This document shows, piece by piece, positions 10,902-21,731 of a stretch of DNA of 64,000 nucleotides (its first letter is position 1; every line of letters starts with the position of its first letter). Both the position numbers and the translations under genes were made by a program. The stretch spans positions 34,573,458 through 34,637,457 of the forward strand of contig OY987225.1 in assembly GCA_963920705.1 (NCBI GenBank), read 5' to 3'. The notes under the pieces were generated by a model, which did not search any database, was not told the DNA's origin, and saw nothing but the letters and a program-made list of their open reading frames with translations. The stretch is from Odiellus spinosus (lineage: Eukaryota; Arthropoda; Arachnida; Opiliones; Phalangiidae).

Positions 10902-11305
10902 TTAAAGGGAGAATGAAACGCGGGCAGATTCAATAACATTTTCCTTACAATTTAGTTACATATCTTAGGCAATTTCGAAACATATATCTTAGGTAATTTC
11001 GAGACATATCTCAGACAATTCCAAGACATATCTCTCAAGCAATTTCGAGACATCTCTCAGGCAATTTCGAGGCATATTTCTCAGACAATTTCGAGGCATA
11101 TTTCTCAGACAATTTCGAGACATCTCTCTCGAGCAATTCGAGACAAATCTCTCAAGCAATTTCGAGACATATCTCTCAGGCAATTTCAAGACACATATCA
11201 GTCAATTTCGAGACATATCTCTCAGACAATTCCAAGACACATATCTCAGGCATCTTCCAGAGATATATATCTCTTTTGCGTGTGTATATTTCATTCTATC
11301 TTGAA
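10902..11305. mobile_element. TTAA-family element enclosing a minisatellite
   Basis: The left end is TTAAAGGGAGAATGAAACG at 10902-10920. The right end is a degenerate inverse, TTTCATTCTATCTTGAA, at about 11289-11305. Nearly all of the interior is the ~23-bp minisatellite at 10958-11272. The right TTAA is not preserved, so the boundary is less certain than the left. Confidence 0.6.
10958..11272. repeat. ~23-bp minisatellite
   Basis: Around 13 variable copies of CAATTTCGAGACATATCTCT plus CAG. Unit length fluctuates, indicating an old or poorly homogenised array. The 66-codon minus frame at 10989-11189 is only the translated repeat. Confidence 0.9.
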
Positions 11306-11652
11306 TTTGAATGAAATATTCGGGCGGTGTTTGAGATTCTGAACACGAACGCCTTTTACGTTGCCTCCTTTCACTATCATTTAACGTCGTGTTTGACGAA
11401 TTTCGAGCAACAAGTACGATAGGGTACTCCCTTCTCTATATATCCCCTCATAGTTTTACCATCTTATCTGTCAATGTACTACGTCAAGTATTTTTATATT
11501 TGACGCCGATATATCGAGTTCCACATATTTTATTTTATTTAGCCCGTCAATTTAAAGAAATAAACTAGACCCAATGGCCCACTGACAATATTTTTGATAG
11601 CTCCATAGCGTAACTGTTAAAAAGGGGTTAAGTATATACGAAGAGGTCAAAG

Positions 11653-12094
11653 TTAAAGGGAAACATGGAGCTAAAAATTGATTTATTTTCGCATCTTTAA
11701 GACACGTTTTTGGTGTTGAAATTAATTTCTGAAGTTTTGGTAAAATTGCAATAAAAGTAAGAAAAAAAAATCGGACCAATCATATTATTTCTGCCTTTAA
11801 CAGCTCTTGTAATATCCTTACATTAAAATAATAGGCCGGCGTTTGTTGGTATAGGTCTTAGGCATAAATTCTTAGGCCTATTCTTTTAATATTAGGCCAT
11901 TACAAGCGCTGTTGAAGGCTGAAATAATATGGTGGTCCGATTTTATATTTACGTCAATTTAAATTTTACTAAACTTAATAAATTAAATTAAACCCTAACA
12001 ACGTGTCTAAAAATCGTGAAAAAACTCTGGTATACGTTCCTTAAAACGGTGATTCTGAAAATAAATTAATTTTTAGCCGCAAGTTTCCCTTTAA
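11653..12094. mobile_element. TTAA-bounded 440-bp imperfect palindrome
   Basis: Both ends carry TTAA (11653-11656 and 12091-12094). The left end TTAAAGGGAAACATGGAGCT and the inverse of the right end TTAAAGGGAAACTTGCGGCT pair, continuing as CTAAAAATTGATTTATTTTC. Homology continues inward through AGACACGTT blocks to ATCGGACCAATCATATTATT at about 11771 and its inverse ending at 11942. Almost the whole element therefore folds back on itself around a short centre. No coding capacity. Confidence 0.85.
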
Positions 12095-12215
12095 ATTAAT
12101 AAAATGCAAAATTTCAAACTCCCAAAAACAAATATATATATATATTTTTTTCAATCTCGGACCTATGTTATTAAATGTTTGAATTCCAGTATAAGAATTT
12201 TAACGTCTTTTTCTC

Positions 12216-12340
12216 GGGGGGGGGGGGAGGGGGATGGGGAGAGCGTAATGTTAGTGGTGTTTCGAGCGTGATTACGCGAATGTAATCACGAAATTGGGGA
12301 GGAGCCGGCAGCGAATGAGAAAGAGAGAGAGAGAGAGAGG
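12216..12340. repeat. Poly-G run and GA microsatellite
   Basis: Twelve G residues at 12216-12227 and a GA repeat at about 12317-12340. A minus frame through this region is an artefact of the low-complexity sequence. Confidence 0.85.
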
Positions 12341-13118
12341 AGTATATGATCATCGTTGTTGCGAGAGTAATTACGCGATGCATCAGGGCCTTTCGTTCAT
12401 TTTTTTCACCAAATTATGGCATGCCATAGCACGCATCCACCATATAGCTAAGCATTAAATATTATATCATAAAATATATAAAATCTCTTAAGAAATTTCA
12501 AGGTTACTTTTTTTTTCATCTCTTTACGATGTTACCACGGTTATTCGAGTAAATATTATCGTCTGCTATAGAAATATATTGGAAATACGAGCTTTTTTAA
12601 CACGAATATCGATTAAGCCTTGGCCTAATTTATTTATACATTTTGAACCACTGAGGCAAAGCCTATAAGTGGTGGTCAAATAACGAGAAAATTCAAGTAA
12701 ATTAATTACTTACGAAAAACATAGGTAATTAATGAATCTAGAGAGTAATTAAGTTAAAATGTATCAATTAAGTATTAGATGAAAATGAGACTGGTAAGTA
12801 AGGAATTCTACGTGTAACGCTCGCTAGAAAAAAATGAGTGGGCGGACAAGGTCCAGTCACACGCTGAGTCGTATCGAAGTTTACGAGCCGAGTGGAGCAC
12901 CCAGCATCCCTATCGCGCCAGAGACCACTGACTCCAATGCCATTTTTTTGCTTTTCTCGTGGCACACCTGCCGACACGCTCGTCACTTCACACCCCTTAA
13001 TTATAAACCACCGTTCGCACCATCCAATATAATTTAAGATTTTTAGGAATTTAATCTTAATTACCCACGGAGAAATCCAGATTTTAAGGTTGGAATTCAA
13101 ATATTAATTTTGCTTACG
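12341..13118. other. Mostly unassigned; contains part of a dispersed repeat
   Basis: 12640-12780 (GAGGCAAAGCCTATAAGTGG, then TGGTC) matches 61170-61320 in inverted orientation, so it is a dispersed repeat present twice. The longest non-satellite frame in the window (110 codons, minus, 12768-13100) overlaps it. It shows no motif I recognise, is terminated by AT-rich sequence, and is not called as a gene. Confidence 0.55.
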
Positions 13119-13696
13119 AGAGATTTAAATATTTTAAAGATATTAAGAGATTAAATATTTTAAAGATATTTAGAGATTTAAATATTTTAAAGATATTTAG
13201 AGATTTAAATATGCCAAAGATATTTAGAGATTTAAATATTTTAAAGATATTTAGAGATTTAAATATTTTAAAGATATTTAGAGATTAAATATTTCAAAGA
13301 TATTAAGAGATTTAAATATTTTAAAGATATTTAGAGATTTAAATATTTTAAAGATATTTAGAGATTTAAATATTTTAAAGATATTTAGAGATTAAATATT
13401 TCAAAGATATTAAGAGATTTAAATATTTTAAAGATATTTAGAGATTTAAATATGCCAAAGATATTTATAGATTTAAATATGTCAAAGAAATTTAGAGATT
13501 TAAATATGTTAAAGATATTTATAGATTTAAATATATGTTAAAGATATTTAGAGATTTAAATATTTCAAATATTTTTAGATATTTAAATATGTCAAATATA
13601 TTTATAGATTTAAATATGTCAAAGACATTTAGCGATTTAAATATGTCAAAGACATTTAGAGATTTAAATATGTTAAATATATTTGGAGATTTTGAG
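13119..13696. repeat. 27-bp minisatellite
   Basis: About 21 copies of GAGATTTAAATATTTTAAAG plus ATATTTA. Because 27 is a multiple of three, a minus frame is open at 13519-13722 with a nine-residue period. This is not evidence of a protein. Confidence 0.95.
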
Positions 13697-14491
13697 ATTT
13701 GAATGATATTTTTGGATTCCAACTCAATTTTTCCATTGCCAACATTATTGAATCCAACTCAATTTTTCCAATGACAATATTTATGGATTGGAACACACGA
13801 AGCGTGAAGAAATGAAGAGGGTGTAAGTAGATAAAGGGTCATCTCGTTGTATAATTCTTTTTTTTTTTGTGTGTGGATTGCCGTTGGCGCCTCCCCCTGT
13901 TAGTTCGCTGACCCGGAGGAGAGAGAGAGAGATGATGATGAGATCCTGGTGCTATTTCTCTCTTTAAAATCCCCGTAAGTAAAATCAAACCCCCTCTTTT
14001 CCCCCTTTAACCCTCGAGTCTTTTCGGTTTCGAATTAAAAAGGTGCCAAATTTTTTTGGAGTCCGCCCGATCAAGAGACGAGCTTTTTATAATATAAAAA
14101 CACCCGCAGTAACATCACTATGAAATATCACACGCACCGACAATCTTATACCAAAGATTAAATAACACTATAAATTATTATAATTCTATGAATTGGAAAT
14201 GTGATTTTCAAACTTTAACCCATGTCCGCTTTGAAAAACAATTCAAAATTATCCAATCACGTAAGAGGGTTAGCTACGCGAGCTTAAATAGTTATTTAAA
14301 AGCTACTACAACTAGTTAATTTTTAGATATTTAATTATATAAATGAACAATAAGTATAATAAAATGACTTACCAATATTATTCAAGCGATTACTGATAAA
14401 ATAATTCACTTTTACACTCGGAAAAATCTCTTTCTAATTAATTAACGCTAAGCCTAATTCGGGACTAATGTGAAATTAAAGGAGGTTTGAA
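13697..14491. other. Intergenic, no gene seen
   Basis: AT-rich with short duplications (AATCCAACTCAATTTTTCCA occurs twice around 13720-13770) and a GA-rich patch near 13918-13935. Nothing else recognised. Confidence 0.55.
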
Positions 14492-14620
14492 GGCGCGCAC
14501 TTTTGATGCGAGTTTTTGGCGTGAGCTTTTGGCGCGAGCTTTAGGCGCGAACGTTTGGCGCGAACTTTTGGCGCGAGCTTTTGGCGCGAGCTTTAGGCGC
14601 TAGCTTTTGGCGCGAGCGTT
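14492..14620. repeat. 13-bp GC-rich minisatellite
   Basis: About nine to ten copies of GGCGCGAGCTTTT with exact 13-bp spacing at 14531, 14544 and 14557. The GCGCGA core is CpG-rich in AT-rich surroundings. Confidence 0.9.
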
Positions 14621-15424
14621 GCCACGGTTACATTCCGATATAGCGGCGACCTCGAGCGCGCGCGAGAATCTTTAATTGGCTTCAAACTGGGTTTAAACGG
14701 TGATTGGCCATTGAATTGCTTTTAAATTTGTTTCTTAATGACTTTGAGGGATATATATCGACATTTTGAACTAACATATATTTAAAGATACGTTTCATAC
14801 GACTAAATTAAGAAGAATTTTAGATTTTGGTAAACAGGTTCCCTGGTGCCTTTAACTCCTCCCGATTTTAAAAATATTCATCACCTTTTAAAATCCCAGG
14901 TATTCTTATTGGTCGAACAATAGCGTACGTCACGTTAGCGATTTCCAATTGATTATTTTATATAATATTTAAAATTCTGACGATTTTTTCTTATCGTTTT
15001 GTTCGGAAGAGAAGGTAAACTATATTTATTTCGAATTTAAACAAATACGTTCAATAATGACTTCCCACGAACGAAAAACGATTACCGTTCGCGATAGAGT
15101 AATTTAAGTCAATTACAATTTAAGAAGGACCATAAACGCCGGTTCAAAAACCAGTTTTTCCAATATAAATTTAAATCCCTTTCAAAGTTGTAATAAAGCG
15201 AGCATTGAGGCAAAGTTTTAGCTCGGGGTTTTTTCAATTGAAATGTCATATAGTAAATAATTCAAGAGCGTTCCATATATAATACAGTTTGATTATTGGC
15301 TGCAGTTTGCCCTTTTGACTGATATTAATGTTCTCATTCAATCCCAAAACGATTTGACAACGTTACCGGAAGCTACCACCTTAAACTGGTATGCTAAATA
15401 TATTCCAGGCTAAATTATTAGTTT
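14621..15424. other. Intergenic, nothing recognised
   Basis: AT-rich sequence with no array, inverted-repeat element or gene that I can support. Confidence 0.55.
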
Positions 15425-15775
15425 CTTAAAGGGATACTGTCACTATTTTCTTAGGATTATATTTTTAGTTTTATGATACTAAATTAAAACGTCTGGATTA
15501 AGTACTTTTACTAAAAAGACCGCGCGAAATTGAACTAATCAATGGTGCCAGAATCAACTGTAGGCTCTATACAATAACGAAATCACGTGACCATAGTGCG
15601 ATGACGTAGTATTATTTTAAATTTTCGATAATTTTGATTTAAAAATATGTATTTTTACTGTCACTGTAATTTTGTTCTATGACATTTGTATATATATATT
15701 TTAAATCATTTTTTAACGATCCTTCCGGAAATGCAACTCAATTTCCATTTGAAATTCGTGAGAGCCTCTCTTTAA
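15425..15775. mobile_element. TTAA-bounded element, CTGTCAC subfamily
   Basis: The left end is TTAAAGGGATACTGTCACT. The inverse of the right end reads TTAAAGAGAGGCTCTCACG, and TTAA is present at both edges. A homologous copy lies in inverted orientation at about 58515-58870; the two share GACCGCGCGAAA, AATCACGTGACCATA, ATGACGTAG and ATGTATTTTTACTGT. No open frame of note. Confidence 0.75.
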
Positions 15776-15920
15776 AGTAATCTTCTAGCTTAACGCCACG
15801 CTATCAATTCCGGTTGAAATTATTGACTTTTCGTGTAAATACAATTTCCCGCAAATTATTTAAAAAACAGAAATATATATATAAAGGGGAATATATAAAA
15901 AAATATTTGTCAGGCGAGTT

Positions 15921-15990
15921 TCGTTAAGCCTTGGCGCGACATTCGTTCAACTACGAGTGTCGTAACGTAACCAGAACCGAGGCTTAACGA
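15921..15990. repeat. Compound hairpin
   Basis: TCGTTAAGCCTTGG pairs with CCGAGGCTTAACGA at the outside, and CGACATTCGT pairs with ACGAGTGTCG inside, giving two nested stems in 70 bases. It could be a small foldback element. Confidence 0.6.
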
Positions 15991-17102
15991 TACTTAATGT
16001 TAAAACGAATAGGGGTGCCGAAACCCGGGAAAAAAAAACAGTTCCGGTCAATCGAATTTTACCGTGAAGAGTACTTAACAGGGGTAATATCTATTTTATG
16101 GTCCAATAGCGTGCTAGTTCGGCCCCACTTCTCGCCAGTGTATATAGAAGTAGAAAAAAAATATATATATAAAAAAAATGAAAGTGAAAAACCACGAAGC
16201 CTCCTTCCTTTAGAGTCAAACCCTCTTCACGCGAAAAAACGGAAGAAAAAAAATATAATTTCTTTTTGAAAAACGTCAAAATTGTTAACGGTGTTCTTAA
16301 CGCGGACCCGAGGTATTAAGAATACACGCGTGAATCTATTGAATTTTTCTTATTTTTTATCTTTTTTTTTTGGCTAGCGATATCAACTTCGTACAGTCAA
16401 TAACAGATTTGGCCCCCCTTTCTCCCGAGGAACTCCTACTTTTATTTAATGATTTATTTGACCAAAAGCGCATTTAAACACGAAAAATCGAAGAATTTAT
16501 TTTAAAGGCATACTGACACCAATATTTTTAGATACTCCAAATATTTATATAATAATTTCTGTAAAAATTAGAAATATAGGCTTAATTGAAAGTCACTAAC
16601 TATTCTGACCAATAGAAGTTAATTATTTTCAGCGCATAGATTAATTTCATATCGAAGCTCTAAGAAATAAATATTATTATTATTTTGCAATAAGGTTACG
16701 GGCCTATATAATAAATTTACATATATTAAATTAAAATTAATTCACTAATTAATTAATTAATTATAATGATAATTAAGGTTATCGTTAATTAACCCGGTGG
16801 AATCGTAGCTGAATAAATAACAGTTCGTGTTTAATGCCCTAACTTCTACAAGATGAAATAATTTTCGCATTTTCTGGTAAAAACCCATCTTTCCAAATGA
16901 ATTGTAAAGTTTATAGATATTTATTCATTCTGGGAATGTTAGAAGGTGAGACGCTATGGCTACATGGGGAGGAGATATGACGTAGTCTCGTGACGTTGAT
17001 TACAGTTCGCTACAAAGTAAGCTAAACCCGGATACTCCGTGGCGGCAGAGACCACCTTTAATTGCCTACACGGTGAAGACGCAATCAGAGAGAGAGATAA
17101 CT
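15991..17102. other. Intergenic; lone TTAA-family terminus
   Basis: Near 16502, TTTAAAGGCATACTGACACC resembles the left terminus of the CTGTCAC subfamily, but no partner end was found. The 90-codon plus frame at 15997-16269 is lysine-rich from A runs and is not convincing. Confidence 0.5.
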
Positions 17103-17546
17103 TTAAAGGTATAATGAAACCTTTATCCTTTAAATAGACCTAACAAATATTAAACTAGAAATAATTTAAAACTTACCCAGAAATTAGGCTTAGCTAGATT
17201 CATGGAGATCCTGCATTCCACATATAAGAGGCTTCGATCAATGTGATTGGTCGTTAGTCCTTATATATATGGAGTTCAGGATATCTCCATGAATCCAGCT
17301 AAGCCTATTTTGATATTAGTTTTAAATTGATTTAATATTTTTTTGTAAATTTTCTACCCTTTTCAGACGAGCCGCGTAACTAGCCGGTTTAATCAGATTT
17401 AATTGTGGTTTAATCTCGATTAGCCTTGGGTTTATTGAACTGAAAAGGCTATGTAAACCTCGGTTAAATCTGCTTAAACCACGGCTAATTCTGCCTCGTC
17501 TGAAGAGGGTATAAGGAATCATTTTTAGCTTTCATTCTCCCTTTAA
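17103..17546. mobile_element. TTAA-bounded foldback element with nested insertion
   Basis: The left end is TTAAAGGTATAATGAAAC and the right is GCTTTCATTCTCCCTTTAA, with TTAA on both sides. Inner arms at about 17146-17210 and 17278-17345 pair (AGGCTTAGCTAGATTCATGG with CCATGAATCCAGCTAAGCCT). The inner motif is shared with the element ending at 8068. A separate ~157-bp inverted-repeat element at 17355-17511 interrupts the right arm. Confidence 0.85.
17355..17511. mobile_element. Nested 157-bp element with TA-flanked inverted ends
   Basis: The left end is TACCCTTTTCAGACGAG and the right end is CTCGTCTGAAGAGGGTA, with inner pairing around AACTAGCCGGTTTAATC and its near inverse. A TA dinucleotide sits at both edges, as expected for Tc/mariner-like TA targets, although the superfamily is only inferred. 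It interrupts the right arm of the TTAA element and is therefore younger than it. Confidence 0.75.
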
Positions 17547-18026
17547 GACACGATTTTTTTTTCCCTATCAACTCATTTGAATCTCTGTTTCTCTCTTTCC
17601 AAACGCAGATTTTCTACAAAGTTTCGAGTCTTATTCGCGTCGTGTTTGTAGTGTTGGCGCTAAATGCCATAGGTGATTCGCGACTAGCTCCCTTGGCTGA
17701 TTTCTCCACGAACCATTATTATTGTTATTTGCAGATTTCCTTCGCTACTACGTCTGTAATTGAATATGGTCCCCCTTCCCCCCGTTCCCCGTCCAAGTAC
17801 CGCCTGATTAGCGACTTGTAACCGGCTTTTCGCTAGAATTATACCTATGTATATTTAAGTACATTGATCTGAGAGAGAATAAAAAATAAAAAAAAATAAA
17901 AAAAAATATAAAAATCTGTTTTCACTATTAAAAAAATAGTCTGTTTTAAATAAACAGATAATATCTGAATTTAATTCAGTAGATATATCCAATTAATAAT
18001 TGAAATGCAAGAACTGGTTTTCCCCC

Positions 18027-18155
18027 ATTTCGCCCAAAACATTTGGTCCAATTCCCATTTCGCCCAATCTCAAATAATCTAACCTAACCCTACCTAACCT
18101 AACAATTGGGCGAAATGGGAATAGATCATTTTGGGCGAAATATTTGGGCGAAATC
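18027..18155. repeat. Foldback with TTTCGCCC arms and telomere-like loop
   Basis: The left arm (18027-18068) contains ATTTCGCCCAAAA and CCCATTTCGCCCAAT. The right arm (from 18105) contains ATTGGGCGAAATGGGAAT and TTTTGGGCGAAAT. The loop at 18079-18103 is CTAACCTAACCCTACCTAAC plus CTAAC, about five CCTAA-type units. Confidence 0.85.
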
Positions 18156-18224
18156 GGAACACACCCAAGAGGTACCCTAATTTTTGTCTCTGATTATGAG
18201 AAAATATAAAATATTATAATTTTG

Positions 18225-18665
18225 CAGGGTGACCACTGAAAATTTGAAAATCCTTTATAGGAAATATAGGAAAATATAGGAAGAATTTTATGTAAAATAT
18301 ATGATAAAAAAGGAAGAAATAAGTGTAAAATATATGATCAAATAGGAAAATAATTAATTAAAAGTAGGAACCATGTTTATTATTGCGTCACAACTCTCGT
18401 CACCGGTTTAAACACGGTATTAATATGATCCAATTGCTTAAAAAGTATGGAATTTTACAGACTATTTTAACTGGAAAATGTACAGTTAAGCTAAAATAAT
18501 CTTAAACAGCCACAGCTGACAGTATGATTTATAACTTTACCCTTAACTAGAGATTTTGAGTAGAAATATAGGAGATTATAGGAATTGACATTAAATTATA
18601 GGAGAAAATAGGAAGGAGGTTAAAATATAGGAAATATAGGAAATATAGGAAAAGTGGTCACCCTG
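18225..18665. mobile_element. 441-bp element with CAGGGTGACCACT ends
   Basis: The terminal inverted repeat CAGGGTGACCACT is perfect at 18225-18237 and 18653-18665. ATTTTG flanks both sides directly (18219-18224, 18666-18671), a candidate 6-bp target duplication. The interior near both ends is rich in TATAGGAAA-type motifs. A diverged second copy is at 52258-52788. Non-coding; a hAT-like affinity is possible but unproven because the duplication is not 8 bp. Confidence 0.85.
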
Positions 18666-18922
18666 ATTTTGCATAAATTATATTCGAGCTCAATTAAAAG
18701 CAAATGTTTCCTAGCCGCGTTGAATCGTTAATTATAGGTGCGTGGCCCGGGCTATAATATGAAACTGAGATTGGTTTAAAGACGAGGTATTTAAAAAAGA
18801 AGGTATTTCTGGGTGTGTCCAACCTATTAGAATCGAAAACCTACGCGTCTGCGGCCGAAATAATTGCTACGTAGTTATAAGCTGATAAAACACCGAAGAA
18901 AGAGGATGGTCTCAAAGACCTC

Positions 18923-19032
18923 GTTCGATTTAATCGAACCAAGGGTGCTTCGTTCGGGGGAACATGATATAAACAGTTATTAAAAAAGACCCTTTTCAAC
19001 CTTATTACTCGTTAGCTCGATTAAATCGAACG
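18923..19032. repeat. Short inverted repeat
   Basis: GTTCGATTTAATCGAAC near 18923 and CTCGATTAAATCGAAC near 19017 are inverse copies, and each is itself nearly palindromic. Small foldback of unknown role. Confidence 0.55.
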
Positions 19033-19338
19033 TTAAAGCTAATTGAAACAACGAACAATATTAAGGGGAAGAAGGAGAAAAAAACGTTAATAAATTCAAC
19101 AGACGCGCTAGGCCTTTGGTAATTACGGTTTATAGTTGGGATCTGTCTAACCATAACCGAGGGGATTGTTTCGAAAAACCGCCTAGAGTAATTAAGCGAC
19201 CTGGCTGCAACTTAAAAGATTCGAGCCCCCCCCCCCCTTACATATCGCTATCATGTTTTAACTCTTAAAGGGAAAGTCTCGCAAAAAATTGGTTTTTAAC
19301 AAAACTTTATATTCTTAATATAAATCAAAAATCTACAG

Positions 19339-19626
19339 GATAGTCCTGGTCGATTTCCAAAACCGGAAGTCTAGAGAACCTCGCGAAAATTTTGGCGGGG
19401 AAAACTTTTTGTCACGTGATCGTCCGCCATCTTTTTGTAGTGTGAAAATAGCGACAGACTAACCAACGCCTCCTATACTTTATCATATAGGAAGCGTTGG
19501 ACTAACAACTTGAATTTGGTTTGTGGGAAATAAAATTAGAAATAGTCTGGCAACCTGTTACTACAAAAAGATGGCGGCGCGGCTATGAGACAAGGGCCCA
19601 TTTCCGGCAAATCGACCAGGACTATT
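19339..19626. repeat. Foldback element with several nested stems
   Basis: ATAGTCCTGGTCGATTT near 19341 pairs with AAATCGACCAGGACTAT near 19609. CCGCCATCTTTTTGTAG at 19424-19440 pairs with CTACAAAAAGATGGCGG at 19561-19577. An inner hairpin spans 19463-19500 (CCAACGCCTCCTATA with TATAGGAAGCGTTGG). TTAAAGGGAAAGTCTCGC at 19265 may be an outer TTAA-family terminus. Confidence 0.75.
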
Positions 19627-19939
19627 GGCACAGTTTTTTCAGATTCAAATTCCCTGACTTTTGCAGGTTTTCCCTGACCTTTTCCATCGATTTTCCCTGA
19701 CCTTTCGGCTAATACTACGCAATTTTTAAGCTTTTTATTGTTTTATATAATCGCGTTCGTCAAACTGCAGGCGTATCTTTGTTCTAATCTATACAACTGA
19801 CACGATGTCAGCTGAGAATGTTTTCCGCGGATAATGATCGCAGTTTCCTGACTTTTAAAATATCTTTAAATTCCCTGACTTTTATGGCTCCTATTCAAAT
19901 TCCCTGACTTTTCCCTGTTTTCCCTGACCTGTGACAACC
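19626..19939. mobile_element. TTCCCTGAC-rich dispersed element
   Basis: It begins ATTGGCACAGTTTTTTCAG and ends GTGACAACC; GGTTGTCACAG and TTGGCACAG are likely inverted ends. The interior repeats TTCCCTGACTTTT several times. A shorter homologous copy is at 56355-56486, opening GGTTGGCACAGTTTTTTCAG and sharing TTCCCTGTTTTCCCTGAC. Confidence 0.75.
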
Positions 19940-20670
19940 TCTGAATTAACTAAAACAGAGATATTTAACCATGTTAAGTTCTTTGAACACCCAATTAACC
20001 TAGCCGTTATTCCATTACATTCCAAGCTTCCAAGTTCCTACTACGATTTTAACCAGAGGTTTAAAATGGGCGCGAGAGAAAGCTTTTATTTCCGGTTATG
20101 ACGTCAATCAGAGGTAAGCGGTGGAATCAGCCAATGAGAGACAACCGGAACAGAGGAGATCCCTAAAATACAAACGTGGGACCTTCTATACCTCTGATAT
20201 ATTTTCTCTGGCTTAACATTGAAAATTTTGGATTTGATAAACTAGCAGACGCTTTTTTAAAGGCGAGAGTTGCACTTTTCGGTGGTAGGCTGTACGTATT
20301 ATTATTAAGAGGAGCAAATTTATTATTCAGTAATTATAGGTTAGAACTTAAAGCCAGGAGATCGCTCGCTTTTATTTTTGCGGCTTAATATTTTCAAACA
20401 CCGAAATTATTCGCGCGAGGTTTTTCTTATCGAAATTCGAATCAAAATCACGCCGACCGCGCTCGGCCAATCTATATCCCTTAATACCACCCACCTAACA
20501 TTACGAAAAAATTTTAAAAACATATACGTAATAATAATATAAATTGGGAAAAATATGAAATTACACATATTGACGAAGAAATCAGTAATTATGACCCGGT
20601 AACGCGTACGCCGAACGTAAGGATGAATTATTTAGAGTAGTAGGACTAGCCACCAACCCTCCCACGCAAA
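19940..20670. other. Intergenic, no gene seen
   Basis: A 70-codon plus frame at 20176-20388 starts on GTG and has no recognisable motif. It is likely chance. No repeats recognised. Confidence 0.5.
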
Positions 20671-21065
20671 TTAAAGGGCACCACTCGTAAATCAGCCAAT
20701 GATCTGAGAGAAAATAATTTCTTTACAATAATATTACAACATTTATTTTGCGGTAAAATTAATTTACCGCTTTTGGTTTAGGAAAAAATTGCTTTATTAT
20801 CTGGCACTCGAGTGTTAAACGCCATAACTTAATTGGGGTCTGAAGGAAAGCCCTATTTTGTAGATAAATCAGTATGTAAAGTTATTAAAAAAGCCCAATT
20901 CTCGAGTCAAAATGTGGCGCCACCTTTTGGGGGCTTACCGTTTGTATATATGTAAAATTTAAACAAAGAGACGAGATTGAACTAAATAATATATTTAAAT
21001 GTGATAAGAAATCTAAAAATTAATTTCTCGCGTATTACGCACGATTTACTTCAGTCTCCCTTTAA
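20671..21065. mobile_element. Candidate TTAA-bounded element
   Basis: The left end is TTAAAGGGCACCACTCGTAA and the inverse of the right end is TTAAAGGGAGACTGAAGTAA, both continuing into ATC. TTAA is at both edges. Terminal similarity is limited to about 25 bases, so this is a moderate call. Confidence 0.55.
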
Positions 21066-21731
21066 ATTTTAGATTCCTTAGACCCTTAACATATGATATT
21101 TAGTTAAAAATATATCTATTTAAGATTCTTAAATAGGTTTTTTGAATTTTCCTTCAGGCTCTCTTTCATAATTCTTCTCATAGTCGAGATAGAAATTATG
21201 AAAATGCCAATGACTTCGTTCTGCCGGGTTCCCCATATTAATTTATATCAGAAATAACTGGCTATCGTTAATAACTTCATCGTAATGTCTATATAACGCA
21301 CGCTTTAGCTCCATCTTTCGTTTCCTCCAAATCTACCCACTTTCTAAAGTTTCGTGAGGGGTTTTACCTTGAATCTAATTTGTTCATTTCATTTTTTAAT
21401 TATATCTTTCGGGGTTTTTAGGTATTCGAAGCTATAATGGCGGCCAGCGGGGCTAATTTACGGTTTTCTCTCTAGCCAACGTTCCTCGTGGGCGGTTACA
21501 TTGAGAATATAACGACCAAGGCTTAGCTTTAAACCTTTCAAAATTACTTATAAATTTAAAAAAGGGGTGGGCAAATATCTTAGAAAAATTTCATTTAGAA
21601 AAAATAAACTTTTTATATAAGTAAAGTTTGGCTAACAAAGAATTTAAATTAAATGTTTATTTATTTATTTATCTTAATTATATTAATTTAAATTAAGTTT
21701 TAAAAGGATGCCTAAGACCTAAATATATGTT

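Noticed and set aside
12768-13100. 110-codon minus frame, the longest outside the satellite
   Set aside because: No recognised motif, overlaps a dispersed repeat, AT-rich ends; within chance for 64 kb.
15142-15156. tRNA B-box-like GGTTCAAAAACC
   Set aside because: No matching A box at the right distance and no acceptor-stem pairing seen.
18079-18103. A real telomere or subtelomere
   Set aside because: Only about five imperfect units enclosed in a foldback loop; no terminal array.
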